Assembly (NCBI RefSeq): GCF_019649055.1
Contig: NW_026570271.1
Location: forward strand, 62,001 to 126,000
Direction: 5' to 3'
Source of the DNA: Paramacrobiotus metropolitanus
Taxonomy: Eukaryota > Tardigrada > Eutardigrada > Parachela > Macrobiotidae
DNA length: 64,000 bases
Shown here: in pieces, positions 11,301 to 20,910 of the stretch
Position numbering within the stretch: position 1 is the first letter of the stretch
How the letters are laid out: every line of letters begins with the position of its first letter
Translations under genes and position numbers: made by a program
Notes under the pieces: generated by a model
Told to the model about the DNA's origin: nothing
The model's database searches: none
Seen by the model: the letters and a program-made list of their open reading frames with translations, nothing else

Positions 11301-14300
11301 CACATCGCTAATGCACACTTCGGCGATCACCTGACCGAAGAGCAGACCGCTCTACTCCGTCAGGACTTATGGGAACTCCGGGCCATATTCCCGACGTCCA
11401 AAAAGCCTTACGGCGACGTTAAAGGAGTGACCCACGTCATAGAAGTTGGCGACGCTGCACCAATTAAAATGAACCCAACCCGAACGAGTTGGAAGGGACG
11501 AGAGTTCATTAATAAGCACGTCCAAGAAATGTTGGACCAAGGCGTGATTGAACCGTCCATGGCAGCGTGGAGTTTCCCAGTGGTCCTCGCCTCGAAGAAA
11601 AACGGCGACGGGACCATGGGCACCCGGTTCTGCATAAATTACATAAAGCTGAACTCGGTGACCAAGAAGAACAACTATCCATTGCCCAATCCAGACGAAC
11701 TTCTGGATCAATGCGCAGGCAACGCCTACTACGGCAAGGTAGATTGTCAGTCCGGATTCTGGCAAATCCCCATGGACCCAGCGTCGATGGACTACACTAC
11801 CTTCGTGACTCCAGAAGGGATGTTCCGGTTCAAACGAATGCCGTTTGGCGTCTGCAACGGGCCAGCCACATTCCAAATGACTATGGATAAGATTATGGCG
11901 CCAGCACGCAAACAAGGCGGCGTCTTCGCATACATCGACGACGTGATATTTTTCGGCAAAACATTCGAGGAATTCAGGAAGGCGTTCAGAAACACGCTCC
12001 TGTGCCTCAGAGACGCCGGATTCACGATAAAACCGTCGAAATGCGAATTTGGAATGGAAAAACTCCAATTCCTTGGACACATCCTTAGCAAGGACGGTGT
12101 CCATACCGATCCCGAGAAGGTAGCGGCCATCGCCGAGAAACTACCGCCCAAGACCGAGCGTCAACTTCGCTCGTTCCTTGGACTCGCTAACTACTACCGG
12201 AAGTTTATTCTGGGCTACGCCCAGAAGACTTCCAAGATGTATGAACTCCTGCGGAAGGAAAGTTCAGTGAAGAACGACTGGACCGACGCCCACACCGCTG
12301 AGTTCAACGAAATCAAAAAGGCCCTAACGGAAGCCCCAATATTGGCCAAATTCGATGCAACCAAACAGACCACCATCGAATGTGATGCAAGTGGCGCTGG
12401 CATCGGAGCCATACTCAGCCAGGACTCGAGGCCAATTGCCTACGCAAGCCGTGTCCTACATGGAGCTGAGAAGAACTACGGCGTAACCGAATGGGAATGC
12501 TTAGCCGTAGTGTGGGCCGTCCAAAAGTTCAAGCATTACATCGACCACGGACCTTTCACAGTAAGGACGGACCACAGAGCCCTAACCAATCTGCTCAGAT
12601 GCGAGTCTAACCGGCCCGGCATCAACCCTCGTCTTACTCGATGGGCCCTCGCCTTACAGGGAAGGGACATCACCATCGAGTACAAGCCAGGCACATTCTG
12701 TGACAATGCCGACGCATTGTCCAGATGGCCACTCGAACGGGACGATGACAAAGGCCCACACGAAGAGTTGGACCAAGTCCCTAACTTCGAGGATTACAAA
12801 GACGAGATTCCAGCACGCATCATAAAGGTGCGCAGGCTGCAAGTTACGGACGAGGATCCCGCAAATGAATGGGACAAGCCTCTCCTTCCCGATTGCAACG
12901 CAATCACAGATTGGGACCAGTTCAGCACGGCGGACATAAGGGTGATCAATGTACCGGCGCCCACACCGGGAGAGCCAGAGCCCGAAGTCCCACCGTGTCC
13001 AGAAAAAGTCACACACCGCACCGCGCAAGAACTGCGACGGATGCAACACCGCGATCCAACTCTGGCCAAGAAAATCCACGAGTTGGAACATCAAAGCGAA
13101 ATGGACAAGAGGTCCAAATTACCTGAACATTATCAGATGGACAAAGGTGTGCTCTACCGACTCACCGACATCAATGCGAAACTCGAAAGGAGATTCGTTG
13201 TCCCTCTGTTCATGCGGAAGAACATTATCCAGTCCCTCCATGACGGAAAAACAGGGAACCATTTTGGATACCGCAAGACCATTGAAGCAGCCAAACTCCG
13301 GTACTACTGGGACCGCATGAGCTGCGATATACACGACTACATCGACCGATGTCAGACGTGCATCTTCGGCAAAGTACCGCGGCGAGCTACCTACGGTATG
13401 CTGCAGCCGACTGAAGCTGTTGCGCCATGGTATCGCGTCTTCGCCGACTTTAAAGGACCTCTACCGGTGACCCAAACAAAGAAATACCGGTACATTGCTG
13501 TGGTGGTCGACCAAATGACGAAGTTCACCATAGCCCGGCCGACCAAGACAAACTCGGCCAAGGAATTTGAGAAGTTCTTTGTCGAAGAAGTCGTACTAAA
13601 GTACGGCATGCCACATACAATGCACTCCGACCGGGGCACGCATTTCACGGCAAAATCCTTCGCCAAAGTGGCGAAAATCTTCGGCATCGAGCAGACCTTC
13701 GGATCCGCTTATCATCCAGAGGGCCAAGGCCAAGTCGAACGCCAGATGCAGACCATCTGGGACGGAATTCGAAACTTTGGCGGCGCCGGCGATGAACATC
13801 GTTGGCACCGGGCCCTACCGTACGTGATCTCCGGCATGAACCGTGCCGTTCACGCAACCACTGGATTCTCGCCATACCACATGCTGTTTGGACGAGAAAT
13901 GACGATACCGCAAGACGTCCTCGCTGGGACCAACGTCCCAGAAACTTTTACGACTAACGAACGTTACGTCAAGAGGATGCAGCAGCGCCTGAACCGGGCG
14001 CATGAAATTGCCAAAACGCGGATCGAAGAAGGGTTCCTAAGGGATGCGGCCATCTACAACAAAAAGAAGTCGCAGGCCGAGTTCAAGAAACGGGACTTGG
14101 TCACCCTAAAGAACATGGTAGACGACCCGACTAATCCAAACAAGTTCGAAGGCGTCTACATTGTTATCGGCATACCTAAGCCGAATACTTACTGGATCCG
14201 AGAGCGGGACACCGGTGTGGAACACACCGTATGTGTCGATCGCCTTAAGCCGTACCTTAACCCGGACGGCCCGAGTCGCAGAATAACACGCTCATCCAAG

Positions 14301-14801
14301 AAGAAGAGCGGCGACGCGGAACCTGAACCCACACAGTCGGAAAGGTGCAATAACAAGGCAGAGCCAGGACAAGATGCAGAGCTCCCACATGCCCAGAGCA
14401 AACTCGAGACGCTGCTGAAAAAGCAGAAGCCCGGAAAGGGCCCGTCCAAGAAACTTGTGGCGGAGCAACAAAAGACTTTGCGAATCCCTGGCTATGGCCC
14501 ACCTGACTCAAAGACATCAGACCCAGAGCCACCAGTAAAGCGTGGCCCAGGCCGACCTCGAAAGGCCAAACCGGATTTCGAGACACCGGCGCTTCAAAAA
14601 CTTCAAAACCAGCCATTGGCCGCTATTGACCCGACTTTGGCCCCGGCGGAACCAGAAAAGGAACATCCGCTACGGACAAGCCAGCGGCGACCGAAGGGCC
14701 AAAGGTGGCTCCGACGCCCAAGGAAAAGCCCAAGAAACCAAAGACGCCCAAGAAGCCTAAGGCAACCCTTACGGCCCAGCAAGTCCTGGAAGAGGACGTA
14801 G
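8325..14801 (+). CDS. pol: pol polyprotein: protease, RT, RNase H, integrase, AT-hook tail (fossil element part)
   Basis: One 2158-codon frame. Residues 1-225 are a Ser/Thr/Pro-rich extension. The aspartic protease motif LDTGAETS is at about 233-240. Then come some 600 residues of unusual acidic spacer, including a direct repeat built on IPIPEAPG (9300s and 9520s). RT spans about 1040-1240 with YIDDVIFF at about 1203. RNase H follows with ECDASGAGIGA at about 1352. Integrase has an HHCC finger (about 1639-1679) and a DDE core at D1708, D1769 and E1805, the last two separated by 35 residues. A GPY/F-like C-terminal module (KFEGVYIVIG) lies near 14140. The tail is Lys/Pro-rich with an AT-hook core RGPGRPRK at about 2073; the basic character continues to about 14992. 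Such enzymes copy element RNA into DNA and insert it. Confidence 0.95.
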   Translation: MDPKLTPMAQQPTSGSRLSGKPALEPPGSKSDARPTVVLQATKSIFGASTNPKANRSPKLGASTSKANRTRGKARRRTTNMTYPQSASDTSSDSAPDGCSVQDTDSEVGSLKDWIAEPLEASSPRTCWPQIGGQPLGTTPTVRTINSSRTFLNTKSMFSTLRVAETSPQEESVQQEPLSPQYAPDDPGPVSLIPIVPVMREVTVGLDENRKPKTVRAWTHKVQIGPVHTLAMLDTGAETSLISQQFCTANGIKTEPLGRNTKILGVGGQTAFVVSHCCTVPVTLQGYKSHHTFFVQPTLTDVHVLLGCDYLHSKFTFILKPNEEIVWDAVKSIPIPEAPGPDDEVRVNRLDHPKGSPSTCWECLDTIESLIWELRVHNAIERYMTQFRAGILKPNHGIVKTIPIPEAPGQRPVPDREIKENLVQRYKTWFTGVRNFLEYHANQLLALEEGWLEEKGEPLTWPQIAAQYGPFAQELDDLVQEGALWEDERLALVWEYREYHMEMPKALQKMCTDLFDDIIKLRRQVAQHPGLTVSIWPKYDLSLTNVRTIPEPLPEAAPHIATKVRFNDGPHREQGGHRRDTSQNEQDPSSEEVQLTCPLCGDGVEAVIRAIQTRSTQRWAKGRPASPLPNGSRPTTLAEPDEPEKQEIATGAPEIQEMDLVTKPAPTVAGGPPTSNEDKGEPKQVQDDKPESTDSDVQSSSDSPDTDSDNQSSEESSDDEEDTEILQLRAEAPVIRKLRTERPTDVLKEEKEVVFVHQRYTLPAYSTCWIKVRSYRTMDPGRPIHFKSLRRPHRLVIPIEAEVQTRNSEYAWIQVQNKSRRDQILRKGAKVGHMYYSDIYEPDIKEDGVDWSIPNADALPWPKAAGNNPNRYRTINDHAMVRATVKVELPPESITPVQVSIDYPVDPRQKLMYLGSQDTKRSLAMLDGPVQHNGNSFTILVSNYSKEPHILRKGVNMGQVEPYEEISDEDYAKINSLQTGEEDPEVEREIRAHIANAHFGDHLTEEQTALLRQDLWELRAIFPTSKKPYGDVKGVTHVIEVGDAAPIKMNPTRTSWKGREFINKHVQEMLDQGVIEPSMAAWSFPVVLASKKNGDGTMGTRFCINYIKLNSVTKKNNYPLPNPDELLDQCAGNAYYGKVDCQSGFWQIPMDPASMDYTTFVTPEGMFRFKRMPFGVCNGPATFQMTMDKIMAPARKQGGVFAYIDDVIFFGKTFEEFRKAFRNTLLCLRDAGFTIKPSKCEFGMEKLQFLGHILSKDGVHTDPEKVAAIAEKLPPKTERQLRSFLGLANYYRKFILGYAQKTSKMYELLRKESSVKNDWTDAHTAEFNEIKKALTEAPILAKFDATKQTTIECDASGAGIGAILSQDSRPIAYASRVLHGAEKNYGVTEWECLAVVWAVQKFKHYIDHGPFTVRTDHRALTNLLRCESNRPGINPRLTRWALALQGRDITIEYKPGTFCDNADALSRWPLERDDDKGPHEELDQVPNFEDYKDEIPARIIKVRRLQVTDEDPANEWDKPLLPDCNAITDWDQFSTADIRVINVPAPTPGEPEPEVPPCPEKVTHRTAQELRRMQHRDPTLAKKIHELEHQSEMDKRSKLPEHYQMDKGVLYRLTDINAKLERRFVVPLFMRKNIIQSLHDGKTGNHFGYRKTIEAAKLRYYWDRMSCDIHDYIDRCQTCIFGKVPRRATYGMLQPTEAVAPWYRVFADFKGPLPVTQTKKYRYIAVVVDQMTKFTIARPTKTNSAKEFEKFFVEEVVLKYGMPHTMHSDRGTHFTAKSFAKVAKIFGIEQTFGSAYHPEGQGQVERQMQTIWDGIRNFGGAGDEHRWHRALPYVISGMNRAVHATTGFSPYHMLFGREMTIPQDVLAGTNVPETFTTNERYVKRMQQRLNRAHEIAKTRIEEGFLRDAAIYNKKKSQAEFKKRDLVTLKNMVDDPTNPNKFEGVYIVIGIPKPNTYWIRERDTGVEHTVCVDRLKPYLNPDGPSRRITRSSKKKSGDAEPEPTQSERCNNKAEPGQDAELPHAQSKLETLLKKQKPGKGPSKKLVAEQQKTLRIPGYGPPDSKTSDPEPPVKRGPGRPRKAKPDFETPALQKLQNQPLAAIDPTLAPAEPEKEHPLRTSQRRPKGQRWLRRPRKSPRNQRRPRSLRQPLRPSKSWKRT

Positions 14802-14992
14802 TTGCTGAAGATGAGGCGGATAAAGACTTGCTCACCCGCATAACCACAGGACGGGAAAAATCAGAGAAAGTCTCAAAGGGCAAAAAGCAGAAGTCCAATA
14901 CGGTCCTACCGGACGTATCGGACAAGTCCAGTACAGTCCCACCGGATGTACTGGACAAGGCGGCTCATCAGGCTGGACAGAATGACGCATAA

Positions 14993-15199
14993 TTAATTCA
15001 GACTTAGAATTAGTCTAACTAACCTAAAGTCCCACGATCATCTTCGTGAGCTGCTACCGAAATTAACTAACCTAAAATTAACTAACCTAAATCTAAAAGA
15101 CCAGTAGCCTAAAAGTAGCCTAAGTTGGTCTGACATGGTAGCTTAAGAATTAGCTAGCCGTACTTTGAACTAACACAGTAGGTAGGAGTCTAACACCGC
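14993..15199 (+). other. AT-rich intergenic spacer between pol and the accessory frames
   Basis: It contains repeated AACTAACCTAAA words (15015-15090) and AGTAGCCTAA repeats, unlike the GC-rich coding parts on either side. TAACTAAC-type words resemble branch points and an AG-rich acceptor-like stretch precedes 15200. The spacer may allow a spliced downstream message, comparable to env splicing known in Gypsy elements; this is inference. Confidence 0.4.
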
Positions 15200-17272
15200 G
15201 TGATTCGTCTCGTGACAGCGCCCCATTCAACGATGGACGGACGCCGACGCACTGATCGCTCTGATGACTCCGACCGCAGTAACCGCACACATCCATACTC
15301 ACGACCGGAATCCCGGTCGGGCGGATCTTCCACTCGGTCGTCTAACCGGCCTCCGAGTGTACAGGTACCTAATATTAGGGCCAACCTAACCGCCGAGCAG
15401 CTGGCAACTATGTCAGTTGGCCCCAGTTCACGGGCCGACACACCGCTACCGCGGTCACAGCCTCTGCCACCTCGAGCCATACCGCCACAACTTTGGCCGC
15501 CAGGGACATTCTCTGACGTGACTGGACTCTTGGTCAACGCGGCAGTAGCCGGAAGCCAGCCAAGCTCAACATCGGATCAAACGATCCGACATTATCCTCA
15601 CGGCCGTACCGGCTCACATCAGCCAATTCGGTATGGTGGCCTACCGACCACTTCGGCAAACCAGCCAGTTTTTACAACTGCGGCAGTCGGGCCAACGGTC
15701 ACGACTACACCGGTCCATACTGGACCGCGGCCACAGTACACTCCGCCTCCATACCATAACCCTTACTATGGATATCCACCATACCCTGCGCCTGGACCTT
15801 CAAACCAGCCGCAGCCGGATCCGAATCAGTGGCGATACCCACCACCGTGGATGTATCCGCCTACACCTTATGGATATCCACCGCCTTATGGCGGATATGG
15901 AGCATACGGCCAACCGCCGTATAGCCCACCTTCAGCGGCACAACCTGACCCAACGGGCCAGGCGCCGTCTGACTCATCCATTGAGCCTCCACGAGCGGGA
16001 CCGGAAGCCTACCAAACTCCAGCGCCGCCGGAAACCCAGCCAAGCACATCACGGCTTGACCAGCCTGGTGATTACCCATTACGGGTATTCGTGAATGGAC
16101 GGCTCACCATTTACAACCGGCCAGAAGAGGTCCCACCAGAATTGGCGACCCAACTTGGCCTAGCCGAATTGGAACCAGCGGCACAGCCAACACCGAACCC
16201 GGCTGTCCCATCAACCTGCGTCATATCTGACATAATTGAACCCATATCATCGCCTATGCCAGACGGCGATGAAGATGAAGAGGACGTCCAGGTGGACCCA
16301 ACCACTCCACCAATGAGGACTGAGTCCCCTACAGAACTTTTGGCCGACGGCCGGATTCCACTCTACCAACTTCAGGACAACCTGAAGGAAGTAGAGAACG
16401 CCATCCAAGAATTGGAGGCTATGCTTCGAGAATTGGACCTGCGCAACCCTCACTACCGTGAGATGGCCCGGCGCATCATTCTCGACCAAGATGAATTCCG
16501 GCGACTCGCACATGAACTTAGCGAGGAAATTGCGAACCGCCAGGCCCAGCACGAGATATTTCCTCTGCATGACCAAACCGGTCAGGCATTGCTGGCGGCA
16601 TCTCGCAGGCTGAGGGATCAGCTGGTACAGCACCGGACGGACAGACGGCTGAGGACCGAAGGATCCGCAGCACTAACGCGTCCGCAACCAGCACCATCAG
16701 CACCACCGCCCCCACTGAACCCAACAGTCGTAGTCACCACTACGACAGGGGGACCTTCCGCACCACCTGTGGCCCAGCCTTCGTCTACCGACGAGGCAAT
16801 GTTAACGGCCACTGGACTGGAACCGCGGGAACCGGCTTCTTCTCCGTACGACCTGAGGGCTCATCCAGACATACCGCCTCTGGAACGCGAACTTCAAGCG
16901 GCAGAACTCCTAGAGGAGGCAATCCGCAAAGCCATCACCGGCCTAAAAGGCACGGACGTCGCAACCATACGGAGAAAAGTCGCGTTGGACTTGGAATTCC
17001 AACGCGTCCTGGAATACATTACCAGGATTCGACGGGCCATGCTGCGGTTCATGGACAAGCCATTAAACACGGCTAATGACGCGCCAGCACTGCGCGATTT
17101 CCGTAACCGGCAATACCAGCTTGGCCTGATTGACGAAGCACTTAGGCGCGTGTTACCTAAACCCCGACCGGGGCAGCCAACACGCGTCGGACAAACTGGA
17201 CTCCTGACGCCAACGCAATCCTCAACACGCCAACCGGCGGAAGAATTGAGGACGCGGTCTCGAGAATTATGA
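15200..17272 (+). CDS. Accessory frame 1: Pro/Tyr-rich region plus two helical repeats (fossil element part)
   Basis: A 690-codon frame with no recognised domain. Residues about 150-270 are rich in Pro, Tyr and Gly (PPWMYPPTPYGYPPPYGG), a low-complexity type that often self-associates. Two charged helical blocks follow, near residues 390-480 and 555-655. They share a pattern: a long helix, then R-[IV]-x-LD-x-[DE]-F-[RQ]-R-[LV]. They may be duplicated helical-bundle domains. The frame ends in a four-base ATGA overlap with the next long frame, compatible with coupled translation. It is not an envelope gene: no signal peptide or membrane span is visible. The function is unknown. Confidence 0.7.
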   Translation: MIRLVTAPHSTMDGRRRTDRSDDSDRSNRTHPYSRPESRSGGSSTRSSNRPPSVQVPNIRANLTAEQLATMSVGPSSRADTPLPRSQPLPPRAIPPQLWPPGTFSDVTGLLVNAAVAGSQPSSTSDQTIRHYPHGRTGSHQPIRYGGLPTTSANQPVFTTAAVGPTVTTTPVHTGPRPQYTPPPYHNPYYGYPPYPAPGPSNQPQPDPNQWRYPPPWMYPPTPYGYPPPYGGYGAYGQPPYSPPSAAQPDPTGQAPSDSSIEPPRAGPEAYQTPAPPETQPSTSRLDQPGDYPLRVFVNGRLTIYNRPEEVPPELATQLGLAELEPAAQPTPNPAVPSTCVISDIIEPISSPMPDGDEDEEDVQVDPTTPPMRTESPTELLADGRIPLYQLQDNLKEVENAIQELEAMLRELDLRNPHYREMARRIILDQDEFRRLAHELSEEIANRQAQHEIFPLHDQTGQALLAASRRLRDQLVQHRTDRRLRTEGSAALTRPQPAPSAPPPPLNPTVVVTTTTGGPSAPPVAQPSSTDEAMLTATGLEPREPASSPYDLRAHPDIPPLERELQAAELLEEAIRKAITGLKGTDVATIRRKVALDLEFQRVLEYITRIRRAMLRFMDKPLNTANDAPALRDFRNRQYQLGLIDEALRRVLPKPRPGQPTRVGQTGLLTPTQSSTRQPAEELRTRSREL

Positions 17273-20200
17273 GAATCTCGGCTGAACGATTTGCAGCCGG
17301 ACCAGCACTTAGTCGACCAGCCAGCGCGTCGGACACAGAAACCGACAGCGACATTGAATGGTTCGACATGCCGGATCCAACTCCAGTACCAGGGCTGACA
17401 GCCCCACCCGACCATTTGGTCGCGCCAGAACGACAGGTCCATCCTAGACCAACTTCGCTGGCGCCGCCACCAGAAATCGAGGAACGGTTGGCACTCATTG
17501 GGAGGGCCTTCATCAGGCCATTCAGACCGGCTTACACGGATGACTTTCCCGTGTTAAACCAGCCGGACAATGCCACTCAACCGGCCCCTCGAACCAATCA
17601 ATCGCCCCAGCGTACTATACGCGAACAATGGGACGCAGACCAGGCAGCAGCGGACCAACGGTTGCGCGATGCTGACACTGGCCCAGTTATCATGACGATT
17701 CCTCAAGCAATAAGAACTCGGCATCTCCTCAGGGATGCAGAGGACATTGAGCGTCGCATAACCAATCGGATCCAAGATCTCAGCCCATTTGGCCCAGAAG
17801 CGGCCAGGCTGACAGAACAGCGACAGAGCCTTACCCAACGGTTGGCTCTGTTTAGACAACTTACTCCGAACAGCACGACGCCTACCGGCCAATCGTTAAC
17901 TGTTTTGGACCACACCACAAAATGGATCCGTGAATTTATCGAAGATTACTGGAAGGTCCAACGACCTGGCCCGTCAACGACGGTACGCCCCAGTGACTTC
18001 GATCCAGTGAACGAATGGCGACCATCACCAGTGCCAGCGCCAGCACCTTTGGCCCTGACATACGAGCCGGTCGCCCCACCATCAGTTGGACAACCAATTC
18101 CAACTGAGTTGGCCCAGGCCCTAACGGTGCCTGGCCCAACATCAAGCCAACCAGTGGACACTGCCACACCCGCTACAGCGGACAGCAGTATAGAAATTCC
18201 ACCGCAGGACGTCGAAATGGACGTGAGCTTGCTTGATAAAACCTTCGAACTTTCACCGGAGAAGCCGACTGAAACAGAGTCGACACCAGTCCAACCGGCT
18301 GGTGCACCGACAAGTCCAATGGCTGTTGATGCGCCAACGGCGTCGTCACAGTCCACACTGAAGCTAATCGAAGGCGACACATCAAGTGGTACGCTCATTG
18401 TCCGATCAACGGACAGGAAATCGACAGGAGGAAGGCCAGAACCAGCCACTCCTGCCACAACGAGCGGCCCACAGTCGCCCAGGTTTAAAAGAAGAAGAGG
18501 ACTCTCCGGAAGCGGAAGAGCCTCCTTCGCAGCGGTCACCCCACCTTGGAGAGGACCGCGTGAAAACCTGGAACTTAACTTAAAGGCCAACCAGAAGGCG
18601 GAACCACCGACCCTGATACTTCGTGGTCTGACGACCAAGAAGAAGAAGTCGCCGCCAAAGAACTTCCCTGGACAGGGACATGTGCTTTCACCACCGGAAG
18701 CGCCGAAGATCCCGTCAGGAACAACTCAGCCATTGCGGGACGAACCTCCAACGAGGCATCGCACCCGATTGGCTCAAACAGAGTCATGGGATGACCCGCA
18801 TAACCGGGCTGTCAGCGAGATCATAGAAGTGGATCTTCGCTTAAATTTAACTGAGGAGGACATGCGCCAGCGACTACGCGCCGGCGACCCGGCATTAACG
18901 GACCATGAGATTGACCGCATCAACCGAGGCTGTCAGTTGTTGGTCCAGGAGCGCACAATCCTCATCAGAAAGCTGATGGCCATGCGGAGCAAAAGCCAGG
19001 CCCTTCGCCAACGCAAGCTGCCTAGCGAAATCATCGAGCATGCCATCTACATACGAGGTCCACACATTGACCCAAGAGCATGGACCGTTGAACCACGCCC
19101 ACGACCAGGCCAGCCAGTGGTAGATGAACTCCCACCGGAAGAGGCAGAAAGTGAGGACGAACGTCCTCAGATGCCAGCGGCCTTTTGGGGCGTCATGTCC
19201 AGTGAAGAGTCGGAGAACGAATCGGACTTGGACGAAAATGTCCAAAGGGCGCTATATGAGACCAGTCAGGTCCGGCCACCTTCAACGAAGGAATCGCCAC
19301 GCCGAAGCCGATCTCCATCAAAAAGGACTTCTCCTGGACGCGCCACATCAACTCCGGCGCGAATGCCCAGCATGCCGGCCATCGAACCGGCGCCTGCCAG
19401 GTTCACACCGAGCCGGCCAGGCAAATCCCCAACCAAAGAGAGGAGGGACACCACACCTCCTCAGCAGCAAACCATGACCATTACTGTGGAACGAATCGCA
19501 GCACCTACGGTGTCTGCAGGTTCATCACTTGAACCAGTAACGGTCACGGTCAGAACCCCTGCACCAGTAGCCGCAGAATCGGCCAGCCTGACGGTGCAGA
19601 CAACTTCTGCTGTCACAAAACAAGAAACGGAAGCCGACTCGGCTCTGATGCCCATGAGCACTCTCACTCCTACGGAGCAGAGACAGTTATATGCTCATGC
19701 AGACAGCAACGAGCGACGGCGATACCGATTCCTGCTCACAAAGAGACAGGAGGCGAAAGAGCAGAATAACATGGAGGAATTCGACATGTTATCCGAGATG
19801 CTCGCGCCATTGGTTTACCGTATGGTAAAAGATTATCGGACCCGCCGCAACCAAAAGGCCTTTCCCCCACCGGGGCAAGACCCAATGATGACTGAAGCTC
19901 TGTTGTCAAGCGCCCCACTGATCGTGGTACCGCCAAGGACACAGCCACCCCTGGCTTCAGAGCCAATGGACACTTCTCCGTCTGGACCTGTGGCCACGGC
20001 GCCACAGCCAGAATCAGCCCAACCGGAGGAGCCACCCAAGGCCATCTCGTCGACACAAGAATCGGCAGGCCAAAGTCAGTCCGGAACAGGGCCAACGGCC
20101 GCTGCTCCGATAAACTTGACGAACATGCCCGCCACCATCGACGATATACCTTTTGGCCGTCCAGTTACATTCCCTGTAACAGGGACAATGGAGAATTTTG

Positions 20201-20910
20201 CACTCGGCCTGGGTGTAATTCACTCAGCTAACTCCCAACGGAGTAAGCAGCCGAGGAAAGCCAAAAATCCAGAGAGGGCCAAACCGGCCTCTCGTCCAAC
20301 TTCTCCACAATCGAGGGCCAAACCGGCCACTCGTCCAAACTCCCCTCAACCGAGTGGAAGTCAGGCGACCGCACCACGGCCAACATCTAATCCAGAGGCC
20401 GAAAGGAACCGCCAGAAGAAACAAGCGGCCAAAGACAAGAAAAGTCAAGAGGCCAAGATCGCCCAGCTCGAAAAACGGCTGTCAGGCGATGAAGACGTCC
20501 AAGTCCTATCGGACAGCATGGACAAGTCACAAGAGCCACCACAATATCGTCCATGGCAAGAAGAGGAATTCGAGCCAGTTCCCGAAGGTGAACCGCCTTC
20601 GGAGGAAACAATGCTCCCCGCGCCGGCGGACGACGAAGCTGAGCTCCCGGATCCTGGACCGGAGGCCACGCACATTGAGATCCCAACGGGTCCATATGTG
20701 CGCCAATGGGGTGGCAGCGGCCAGGATCATGAGACGTACAACAGGAGGAGACATGTACCAATGTCTCGTCCGAGTTCTCCGAGCCAGAATAGCACACGGA
20801 GAAGAATTCAGAGGGCTACCGCCAGCGGACCGTGTACTAACGGCACCCTTCATGCGGCGTGTAGTAACTCTCATCCTGGACATGGGACTTCTGGTCCGCA
20901 CGCACCGTGA
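17269..20910 (+). CDS. Accessory frame 2: 1213-codon helical and low-complexity protein (fossil element part)
   Basis: Starts inside the stop of the preceding frame. Pro/Ser/Thr-rich disordered stretches alternate with charged helical blocks, for example near residues 140-210, 510-620 and 800-860, that resemble the helical repeats of accessory frame 1. Short basic patches (KRRRGLSGSGR) and SPxR/RSRSPSK-like stretches suggest nucleic-acid contact or phosphorylation. The last part (20354-20910) overlaps another open frame that leads into the next accessory region. No enzyme motif, signal peptide or membrane span was recognised. An element-specific structural or chromatin-associated protein is possible, by inference. 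Confidence 0.65.
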   Translation: MRISAERFAAGPALSRPASASDTETDSDIEWFDMPDPTPVPGLTAPPDHLVAPERQVHPRPTSLAPPPEIEERLALIGRAFIRPFRPAYTDDFPVLNQPDNATQPAPRTNQSPQRTIREQWDADQAAADQRLRDADTGPVIMTIPQAIRTRHLLRDAEDIERRITNRIQDLSPFGPEAARLTEQRQSLTQRLALFRQLTPNSTTPTGQSLTVLDHTTKWIREFIEDYWKVQRPGPSTTVRPSDFDPVNEWRPSPVPAPAPLALTYEPVAPPSVGQPIPTELAQALTVPGPTSSQPVDTATPATADSSIEIPPQDVEMDVSLLDKTFELSPEKPTETESTPVQPAGAPTSPMAVDAPTASSQSTLKLIEGDTSSGTLIVRSTDRKSTGGRPEPATPATTSGPQSPRFKRRRGLSGSGRASFAAVTPPWRGPRENLELNLKANQKAEPPTLILRGLTTKKKKSPPKNFPGQGHVLSPPEAPKIPSGTTQPLRDEPPTRHRTRLAQTESWDDPHNRAVSEIIEVDLRLNLTEEDMRQRLRAGDPALTDHEIDRINRGCQLLVQERTILIRKLMAMRSKSQALRQRKLPSEIIEHAIYIRGPHIDPRAWTVEPRPRPGQPVVDELPPEEAESEDERPQMPAAFWGVMSSEESENESDLDENVQRALYETSQVRPPSTKESPRRSRSPSKRTSPGRATSTPARMPSMPAIEPAPARFTPSRPGKSPTKERRDTTPPQQQTMTITVERIAAPTVSAGSSLEPVTVTVRTPAPVAAESASLTVQTTSAVTKQETEADSALMPMSTLTPTEQRQLYAHADSNERRRYRFLLTKRQEAKEQNNMEEFDMLSEMLAPLVYRMVKDYRTRRNQKAFPPPGQDPMMTEALLSSAPLIVVPPRTQPPLASEPMDTSPSGPVATAPQPESAQPEEPPKAISSTQESAGQSQSGTGPTAAAPINLTNMPATIDDIPFGRPVTFPVTGTMENFALGLGVIHSANSQRSKQPRKAKNPERAKPASRPTSPQSRAKPATRPNSPQPSGSQATAPRPTSNPEAERNRQKKQAAKDKKSQEAKIAQLEKRLSGDEDVQVLSDSMDKSQEPPQYRPWQEEEFEPVPEGEPPSEETMLPAPADDEAELPDPGPEATHIEIPTGPYVRQWGGSGQDHETYNRRRHVPMSRPSSPSQNSTRRRIQRATASGPCTNGTLHAACSNSHPGHGTSGPHAP

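Noticed and set aside
17946-18638. 230-codon minus-strand frame
   Set aside because: Shadow of accessory frame 2; low-complexity Ser/Gly/Val composition and no domain.
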